DNA of 51,453 bases, from assembly GCA_002413345.1 (NCBI GenBank), contig DHWU01000045.1, positions 16,897 through 68,349 on the forward strand. Reading direction: 5' to 3'. The notes under the pieces are model-generated. The model was given only the letters and a program-made list of their open reading frames with translations. It ran no database searches and had not been told where the DNA came from. Source of the DNA: Propionibacteriaceae bacterium UBA5174 (GTDB lineage: Bacteria > Actinomycetota > Actinomycetes > Propionibacteriales > Propionibacteriaceae). Shown in pieces: positions 34,595 to 40,012 of the stretch; position 1 is the stretch's first letter; each line of letters starts with the position of its first letter. Position numbers and translations under genes: made by a program.

Positions 34595-34680
34595 GTCCAC
34601 CATTGGGGGACAATGCCAGAGAAGCCAACACTCGCCAAGCCATCTATTCCGGTGACGCTTTTGTCACCTATTCGGGGGAC
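34595..34680. promoter_or_regulatory. Palindromic operators 1 and 2, upstream of cpaB operon
   Basis: Site 1 is GTCCACCATTGGGGGAC (34595-34611); site 2 is GTCACCTATTCGGGGGAC (34663-34680). Both match the approximate GTC-n2-CC...GGGGGAC pattern shared with four further sites nearby. Read toward cpaB, site 1 is followed after 14 nt by CTGACG, a weak -35, which mirrors the arrangement at flp. No good -10 follows, as expected if an activator is needed. Confidence 0.7.
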
Positions 34681-34709
34681 TGGATTGACTATCTTGATCC
34701 AGGCTTTGG

Positions 34710-34732
34710 AATTGGACAACCATTGTCCAATT
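34710..34732. repeat. Perfect inverted repeat after the flp terminator
   Basis: AATTGGACAA and TTGTCCAATT are exact reverse complements separated by 3 nt. On the flp strand this lies 5 nt beyond the terminator hairpin, forming a tandem hairpin. It could act as backup terminator, RNA processing barrier or protein site. Confidence 0.6.
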
Positions 34733-34737
34733 TAGCC

Positions 34738-34773
34738 GTGAGGCACTCGAGGCGGGGGCCCAGAGTGCCTCAC
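34738..34773 (-). terminator. Hairpin terminator downstream of flp pilin gene
   Basis: GTGAGGCACTC (34738-34748) pairs perfectly with GAGTGCCTCAC (34763-34773) over a 14-nt loop, about 20 nt beyond the pilin stop. It would separate abundant pilin mRNA from the assembly operon that follows on the same strand. Confidence 0.8.
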
Positions 34774-34794
34774 ATAGGCTAACTTGCGCGGAAA

Positions 34795-34971
34795 TCAGAT
34801 CTTGTTGGCCACGTTCGAGAACATGGTGCTCAGATTGCCGCCTAGCGTGGTGACTACGGTGATGATCACTGCTGCGATGAGCGCAACCATGATGCCGTAC
34901 TCAACGGCAGTGGCGCCGCGTTCCTTTGTGGCGACGACAGCGCCGATGATTTTCGCGGGCAGGTTCTTCAT
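34795..34971 (-). CDS. flp: Flp-type major pilin
   Basis: Predicted 58-residue prepilin, the structural subunit of the Tad pilus. The sequence starts MKNLPAKIIGAVVATKERG; TadV should cut after Gly19. The mature protein begins ATAVEYGIMVALIAAVIITVV, with the Glu at +5 and Tyr at +6 that define the Flp family, within a single hydrophobic helix. A short tail ends FSNVANKI. ATG 34971 has AAAGGG upstream. It has its own strong promoter and terminator, so it can be made in excess over the assembly proteins. Confidence 0.95.
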   Translation of the reverse strand: MKNLPAKIIGAVVATKERGATAVEYGIMVALIAAVIITVVTTLGGNLSTMFSNVANKI

Positions 34972-35049
34972 TGGAGTGACCCTTTCTTAACGGGATAGGT
35001 TTGATGATGCTCCCGACAGGCCATCCAACATCGAGAACGTCTACGAGAA

Positions 35050-35079
35050 GTTCTACACCGGATAAACCGGGAATGTCAA
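35050..35079 (-). promoter_or_regulatory. flp promoter
   Basis: On the minus strand, a perfect TTGACA (35079-35074) is followed after 18 nt by TAGAAC (35055-35050). The start would be near 35043, leaving a leader of about 70 nt. Operator 3 ends 15 nt upstream of the -35. Confidence 0.75.
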
Positions 35080-35094
35080 AGGATTTCCTAAACT

Positions 35095-35145
35095 GTCCCC
35101 TTTGGGGTGACTAGGCATTTTGCAAAATGTCACCCATTTGGGGAC
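35095..35145. promoter_or_regulatory. Palindromic operators 3 and 4, upstream of flp
   Basis: Site 3 is GTCCCCTTTGGGGTGAC (35095-35111) and site 4 is GTCACCCATTTGGGGAC (35129-35145). Their centres are 34 bp apart, about three helical turns, at about -60 and -94 relative to the predicted flp start. Between them lies another palindrome, CATTTTGCAAAATG (35116-35129). The positions upstream of the -35 fit an activator. Confidence 0.75.
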
Positions 35146-35469
35146 TAGTTTCCAAGTGTGCATTTATTGCTGCCAAGGTAAGCCTCGATCGGCCGCCCCC
35201 TGCCACGCCGAGCCCGTCCCCATCTTGCACACCACGTCGAGCCGAGCGTGACCCCGATACCCCGCATCCTGGAGCGGCCCGAATCAGTACCGGCCGGCCG
35301 CGAAGTCCGTGACCCAGCAGCCCCGCAGACACACCCCACAACAAGGTGGTCAGGGCGGCCACAGTCGATACGCCTGCGACCGCACGCCCAGCACCGCGTC
35401 AACCAGTCTGAACTGAGCACTCAAACAGCCTGCAGCTCCCCAGCCTTGCGCTCAAGAATCAATTAATGG
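35146..35469. other. Gene-free GC-rich stretch within the flp-tadE intergenic region
   Basis: About 320 nt between the operator pairs. No open frame has coding-like composition or a ribosome site. The part at about 35180-35420 is clearly more C/G-rich than the flanking operator regions. I see no SRP, tRNA or riboswitch signature. A small RNA cannot be excluded. Confidence 0.5.
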
Positions 35470-35576
35470 GTCATCCTAATGGGGGACAAAACAGTACAGG
35501 CTCGCGGCTATTTAGAATTACACGAATGTAGTTGTGGCATTGAGCGCCCATTATCCGTGTAACCCAAATGGGGGAC
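35470..35576. promoter_or_regulatory. Palindromic operators 5 and 6, upstream of tadE-tadG
   Basis: Site 5 is GTCATCCTAATGGGGGAC (35470-35487); site 6 is GTAACCCAAATGGGGGAC (35559-35576). Both share the ATGGGGGAC right half exactly. A TAGAAT hexamer at 35513-35518 lies just downstream of site 5 and could be a -10 served by it. Confidence 0.7.
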
Positions 35577-35717
35577 ACGGTCCGCACCATGGAGCACATT
35601 CAAGCCAGCCTTTCGCCCGGCTACCGTGCCCTGACTAGGGCTTATATGGGTGCAGCGCGACCCGAACTGTGCCATCACGTACAATTCTTTGTGAATACGG
35701 AAAGCCACCTGAGTTCA

Positions 35718-35747
35718 TTGACAGGGTTCGCGGAATCGGCCTAGACT
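35718..35747 (+). promoter_or_regulatory. Candidate tadE promoter
   Basis: A perfect TTGACA (35718-35723) is followed after 18 nt by TAGACT (35742-35747), giving a start near 35754 and a leader of about 50 nt. The spacing is the same as at the flp promoter. Confidence 0.65.
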
Positions 35748-35804
35748 CGAAATACAAAGGCTTATAGTGGTGCATCCACGCAGAGCTGGAATGAAGGGGA
35801 CCTG

Positions 35805-36233
35805 ATGCGCGGGCTTAGGATACGCACCCGGGATCGCGGTGCCGCTGCGGTCGAATTTGCCCTGCTGCTGCCGCTCTTGGTTGCAATGCTGATGGGGATG
35901 ATCGACTTCGGCCTTGCGGTCAACGCACAGGCGATCGTCGCCAACGCCTCCCGTGAGGGAGCGCGCGCTGCCAGCTTCAATGCGGACGCCAACGCCACTA
36001 AGACTGTCGTGCTCAACGCATCGAGCACCCTGCTCGGAGCGCCGCCTACGGTCACGATGAGTTGCACCACTATCGACGGAGCCGCAATCAGTAGCTGCTC
36101 TTCAGCCGTGGCAGGGAATGTCGTCAAGGTGACCGTCACCTATCGCTACAACTGGATTTCGCCCGGGATTCTCGGGTTGCCCGGCTACAGCGACATCACG
36201 TCAGTCAGCCAGATGAGAATCGAGGCAACATGA
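35805..36233 (+). CDS. tadE: TadE-like pseudopilin
   Basis: Predicted 142-residue minor pilin-like protein. A short basic leader ends RTRDRG, and cleavage after Gly12 leaves AAAVEFALLLPLLVAMLMGMIDFGLAV, keeping the Glu at +5 of TadV substrates. The C-terminal domain is extracytoplasmic and has one cysteine pair (MSCTT and SSCSS). ATG 35805 follows AAGGGGACC. Its stop overlaps the tadG start (ATGA). It points away from the rest of the tad operon. Confidence 0.92.
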   Translation: MRGLRIRTRDRGAAAVEFALLLPLLVAMLMGMIDFGLAVNAQAIVANASREGARAASFNADANATKTVVLNASSTLLGAPPTVTMSCTTIDGAAISSCSSAVAGNVVKVTVTYRYNWISPGILGLPGYSDITSVSQMRIEAT

Positions 36234-37717
36234 GCACGCGGATCAAGGCCCTGCTGGTGCGGGGGGAACGTGGCGCAACCGCAGTCATCGTCGCGTTCTC
36301 GATCGTGCTGCTGTTCGGTGCCGGTGCAGTTGGCTTCGACATCGCTCAACTGGTAAACGCCCGGCAGCAAGTTCGTGGGGCGATCGATGCCGCCGCCCAA
36401 GCAGCCGCTGTCGACCTACCTGGCAGCCCCAGTGATGCGATTGCCCACGCCAACCAGATTGCCCACGCCAACTACTCCGAGATTCCCGATGGCGGGCTAA
36501 CCATCAAGTTCTACTGCGTGGTGAAGAATAAGTCGGGCGTGCCTGATGAGAGCCAGATTCCAAGCACCTGCAATCCGGGCACTAAGGGCCTAGATTGGAC
36601 CGTTGCGAGCAGCATCTGCACCAGCTCCGCAGTCTGTGCGATTCCCGTCGACCCAAGCAAGACTTCAGTGAAGGCAAACACGCTGACTATTTCTTATAGC
36701 CTCAAGGTAGACTACGTATTTGGTCCTGCAATCAACATCGATTACGGCTATACCGGCGATCAATCAACCGCCTCCTGCAACGGGCTTTGTGGTGGGGAAT
36801 CCCCAGCAAATCCAATGGATGTAGTGGTAATGGCGGACCGCACCCCTTCAATGAGCTCCAACCTGACGGATTTGAAGACGGGATTGAAGGAAATGCTTAA
36901 GGTGATGAACCCCAAGCAGCAGTACCTGGCTCTCGGCACCATTGCGCAATCCGTCACAAAGAAAGGGTGCCTAACTGGCACTCAGACGATCAGACCCACT
37001 GGACAGAACCCATTCCCTGGGACCTGGGTGCCGGTCGCATTTTCCAACGACTACGCCACAGTAGACTCCAATGGCGTTTCCACACCGGTGCAGTCCAGTA
37101 GCTTCTGGAAGTCAGCGGACTGCCTCGCGCAAGACGGCTCCACTGGCTGGAATACTCACCTGAGCGCTGCCCTGAAAGGCGCTGGACGCTATCTTTACGG
37201 CAATCAGTTTGCGGGCAGCAGCAACAATCTGGCCTCATTGCCAGACCGGACGATCTACGGAACCCCAAAGAAGGTGATCATTTTCGAAACTGATGGGTCG
37301 CCAGTAGAGGGTGTGTACCGTGATAGCGCATCCGATCTGTCACTTAACACCACCAGCGACCCTGGTAATAAAAACACGCAAAGCGCCTGCGCTAACCTAC
37401 AGACGGTTGCCAACGAGATTAAGAGTCAGCCGAATAGCGTGATCATCACTATCGGATTCGGAAGTGCGGCAAGCTCAGCATCGAAGAGTTGCGGTCAAAG
37501 CATTGGTACAGTCGGTGATCTGTTGGCCAGTGTCGCTAGCGGCGGTGCAGTGAACGATGGCTGCTACAGCCCTGCCAAGATCGCCAACGAAAACGGCGAT
37601 GGTGACAACTACTTCTGCGCCGCTACCGCCGAGGAGCTAAAAGAGGTGTTCGCGGCCGCTGCCGGCCAGGCCACAAAGAGCACGAAGTTCATGAAGATCC
37701 CAGGCATCAGCGACTGA
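36230..37717 (+). CDS. tadG: TadG-like protein with von Willebrand factor A domain
   Basis: Predicted 495-residue surface protein. The N-terminal GERGATAVIVAFSIVLLFGAGAVGFDIAQLVNARQQ is the TadE/TadG-type anchor, but the +5 residue is Ile, not Glu. The vWA domain runs from about 195 to the end. Its metal site reads VVMADRTPSMSSNL (DxTxS in place of DxSxS), and KVIIFETDGSP has the second acidic site. There are 12 cysteines, an even number, suggesting disulfides. The C-terminus ends KFMKIPGISD. Probably a pilus-tip or adhesive subunit by family; this is inferred. Confidence 0.9.
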   Translation: MSTRIKALLVRGERGATAVIVAFSIVLLFGAGAVGFDIAQLVNARQQVRGAIDAAAQAAAVDLPGSPSDAIAHANQIAHANYSEIPDGGLTIKFYCVVKNKSGVPDESQIPSTCNPGTKGLDWTVASSICTSSAVCAIPVDPSKTSVKANTLTISYSLKVDYVFGPAINIDYGYTGDQSTASCNGLCGGESPANPMDVVVMADRTPSMSSNLTDLKTGLKEMLKVMNPKQQYLALGTIAQSVTKKGCLTGTQTIRPTGQNPFPGTWVPVAFSNDYATVDSNGVSTPVQSSSFWKSADCLAQDGSTGWNTHLSAALKGAGRYLYGNQFAGSSNNLASLPDRTIYGTPKKVIIFETDGSPVEGVYRDSASDLSLNTTSDPGNKNTQSACANLQTVANEIKSQPNSVIITIGFGSAASSASKSCGQSIGTVGDLLASVASGGAVNDGCYSPAKIANENGDGDNYFCAATAEELKEVFAAAAGQATKSTKFMKIPGISD

Positions 37718-37727
37718 AACCTTTACA

Positions 37728-37765
37728 AGCTCACTCCCGGCTCGGCACTGAACCGGGAGTGAGCT
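37728..37765. terminator. Bidirectional hairpin terminator after tadG
   Basis: AGCTCACTCCCGG (37728-37740) pairs perfectly with CCGGGAGTGAGCT (37753-37765) over a 12-nt loop, and TTGG follows. It lies between tadG and the convergent amidase gene. Confidence 0.83.
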
Positions 37766-37804
37766 TGGCTGGCGATGTTTCAGGCGGTGCAGTTAACGGC
37801 CCAC

Positions 37805-38656
37805 TCAACCCAAGTACTGCGCGATCCCTGCCGCCAAGGCCTGCGCTGCTTGGGTCCTGAATGAAGCTGATGGCAGCAAGGCTGCGTCAGTGACATTCAT
37901 CATGTTGCCCATCTCCAGCATCACCGCTGGGCGCTTGGCAAAGTTGAGTGTCCCCAGATCTGAGCGGACGCTCAGCGCAGTCCCCTTGCCGATGTAGTTG
38001 GATCGTGGCATTGCTGTGCCGCTTTCCAACTTCGTGCGGAGGTCCACGGCTAGCGCCTCAGACTTGTCCTCGACCGCTGTGCCGCCCTTCATCGACGGCG
38101 AAACGATGAGGTGGAAGCCACGATTCGACTTCCCGGTGTTGCCATCGGCATGGATCGAGATCAACACATCGGCCTGCAACTCATTTGCCAGATCAGCCCG
38201 GTGGTTCACGCACAGGTCAGCGGAGGCAGTGCTGTCATCGGTGCGGGTCAATCTCACGGTGGCCCCACGGGCTTCCAACGCCTCAGCCAACGCCTGGGCT
38301 TGGGCCAAGTTGTAGGCATGCTCGCTGTAACCGCCGTTGGTGGCGGTTCCCGAAGAGTTGCAGGGCTTGGTCCCACCGATTCCATTGGGCACCTTTTGGG
38401 TGCCCCACTTCGATGTCCAGCCACCGGTATGGCCAGGATCAATCACGATGGTGCGTCCACTCAAATCGGTGGCCGAAGCCGCTGCTGCGCTGGGCGAGGC
38501 CGAAGCATCCACCGACGCCGGAGGTATGGTCGTTCCGACCGAGTTGGTGGGAACCGCCGTAGCCTGCTCGACAGCCGGCGCCGCCGCACAACCACTGGTC
38601 ACCGACAAGCAGACCAGCAGTCCACTTAGACCTGCCGATCGCAGCGAATCCCTCAT
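37805..38656 (-). CDS. N-acetylmuramoyl-L-alanine amidase (Amidase_3), exported
   Basis: Predicted 283-residue peptidoglycan hydrolase. A signal sequence ends LSVTSGCAAAP; the cysteine may be lipid-modified, though the lipobox is weak. A Thr/Ser/Ala-rich spacer (about 25-65) leads to the catalytic domain. Zinc ligands are in VIDPGHTGG, YSEHAYNLAQAQ and LISIHADGN, and the catalytic Glu is in AVMLEMGNMMN. It would cut the bond between MurNAc and the stem peptide. It converges on tadG, so a role in passing the pilus through the wall is only a guess. Confidence 0.92.
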   Translation of the reverse strand: MRDSLRSAGLSGLLVCLSVTSGCAAAPAVEQATAVPTNSVGTTIPPASVDASASPSAAAASATDLSGRTIVIDPGHTGGWTSKWGTQKVPNGIGGTKPCNSSGTATNGGYSEHAYNLAQAQALAEALEARGATVRLTRTDDSTASADLCVNHRADLANELQADVLISIHADGNTGKSNRGFHLIVSPSMKGGTAVEDKSEALAVDLRTKLESGTAMPRSNYIGKGTALSVRSDLGTLNFAKRPAVMLEMGNMMNVTDAALLPSASFRTQAAQALAAGIAQYLG

Positions 38657-38799
38657 GCCTGCAAGTCAACCACGGGAGCCGCCCAGTATTCGTCCAACGT
38701 TCGAGTGCCGTGACGAAGGTCAAGTGGCACAAACCGCCCCACCAAAGCCAGTGAGTCTGCTCCAGCTGGGCGGTAGTCTCCGAGCAAGGAGGTCTTGCC

Positions 38800-39090
38800 A
38801 TGGAGTTCAGACACAACCAAGAGCTGAGCCGCTTTGAGGCTTGGCTGGACGGAGAGCTAGTCGGCGAAGCCCACTATGTGCAAACCGGCGAGGTGGCCGA
38901 CTTCGATCACACCAGCGTGTCGAGCCAGCACGAAGGCAAAGGCATCGCCGCGGGCCTAGTCAGCTACGCCATGGCAGCGATCCGGGCCACCGACCAGACA
39001 ACAGTCCAGCCGAGTTGTCCCTACGTGGAAGCCTGGTTTGGCCGGCACCCCGAATATGCCGACCTGTTGAGCTCAACTCAAGTCAGCTGA
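38800..39090 (+). CDS. Small GNAT-type N-acetyltransferase (YjdJ-like)
   Basis: Predicted 96-residue single-domain protein of the short GNAT family. The pattern is FEAWLDGELVGEAHYVQTG, FDHTSVSSQHEGKGIAAGLVSYAM (acetyl-CoA pyrophosphate loop GKGIA) and PSCPYVEAWFGRHPEYADLL with the family Cys-Pro-Tyr. ATG 38800 is preceded by AAGGAGG. Substrate unknown. Confidence 0.9.
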   Translation: MEFRHNQELSRFEAWLDGELVGEAHYVQTGEVADFDHTSVSSQHEGKGIAAGLVSYAMAAIRATDQTTVQPSCPYVEAWFGRHPEYADLLSSTQVS

Positions 39091-39124
39091 GCGGCACCGG
39101 AGCTAGGTCCTTGGCGCGCCAGGT

Positions 39125-40012
39125 TTAGAGCGGCAGTCGTTCGACGTCCACCTGCACGCTGAGTGTCGACTCCTCGGCTTCGCTGAACACCACTCCACGT
39201 AGCGGAGACACGTCGGAGAAGTCCCGCCCCCAGGCCGTCACGATGTAGGCCGAATCAACAAAGGTGTCGTTAGTCGGGTCCAGATCAACCCAGCCCGCCG
39301 GCGTCCAAACGCCCACCCAGGCATGCGTGGCATCGGCACCTTGCAGTTTCGGCTGTCCCGGAGGTGGGCTGGTCTCCAAGTAGCCGCTGACATATCTGGC
39401 TGGCAGTCCGACCGAGCGGAGACAGCCGACCGCCAAATGCGCAAAGTCCTGACACACGCCCTGACGCAGGGCGAGCAGCTCGCTCAGCGTGGTCCGCACG
39501 GAGGTGGCGCCTTTGGTGTAGCTGAAGCCCTTTGCGATTGCCGCATTCAGCGCCATCAAGGCCTGTCCCAGCCCGAGTTCGGGACGCAGCACCTGCGCGG
39601 CGAACTGCCGCACCGGCTCGGTGATGGCCACCAGGGGTGACGGCAAGCTGAAGTCAACCAGTTCCAGCTCAGTCACCTCGTGGGCTGCCTCAACCGCCTC
39701 GGCCAACGTCCAACGATTCAGGCTCGCCAGGTCTGGGAGTTGCCGATTGACTTCCACCACACTTTCGGCGCGCACCACCAATTCAGTAGCAGGCACCCGA
39801 GTTTCCAGGTAGAGCGAATGATTACCGAAGTAGTCCAGGTGATCGCTGATCAACTCCGGTTCAGGCACCGAGGCCACTTCAAATCGCAGCAGGCGCTGCT
39901 CCGGGGTATCGCGAGGACGCAGCAGCGCCCGGTTGTAGCAGGCCTCCACTTCATCTTGATAGCGATAACCGGTGACGTGGCGGACCCGATAACGACGCAA
40001 GTCTTGCTCCAT
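39125..40012 (-). CDS. Transglutaminase-like cysteine protease family protein
   Basis: Predicted 295-residue cytosolic protein. The N-terminal beta domain (RYRVRHVTGYRYQDEVEACYNRALLRPRD) is typical of bacterial transglutaminase-like proteins. The catalytic triad is visible: Cys in RQGVCQDFAHLAVGCLRSVGLPARYVSGYL, His in DATHAWVGVWTP and Asp in WVDLDPTND. Its ATG overlaps the stop of the ATP-grasp gene by one nucleotide. This pairing is widespread and suggests a joint peptide-forming and peptide-cleaving pathway, whose product is unknown. Confidence 0.92.
   Translation of the reverse strand: MEQDLRRYRVRHVTGYRYQDEVEACYNRALLRPRDTPEQRLLRFEVASVPEPELISDHLDYFGNHSLYLETRVPATELVVRAESVVEVNRQLPDLASLNRWTLAEAVEAAHEVTELELVDFSLPSPLVAITEPVRQFAAQVLRPELGLGQALMALNAAIAKGFSYTKGATSVRTTLSELLALRQGVCQDFAHLAVGCLRSVGLPARYVSGYLETSPPPGQPKLQGADATHAWVGVWTPAGWVDLDPTNDTFVDSAYIVTAWGRDFSDVSPLRGVVFSEAEESTLSVQVDVERLPL

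Noticed and set aside
34663..34680. BldD-type or other named operator for the GTCACC-containing palindromes
   Set aside because: The right half is GGGGGAC, not GTGAC-like; the six sites agree with each other better than with any motif I know.
35145..35420. 91-codon open frame on the minus strand between flp and tadE
   Set aside because: Composition (many Arg, Trp, Cys, Gly) is typical of a shadow frame in GC-rich DNA; no ribosome site or domain.
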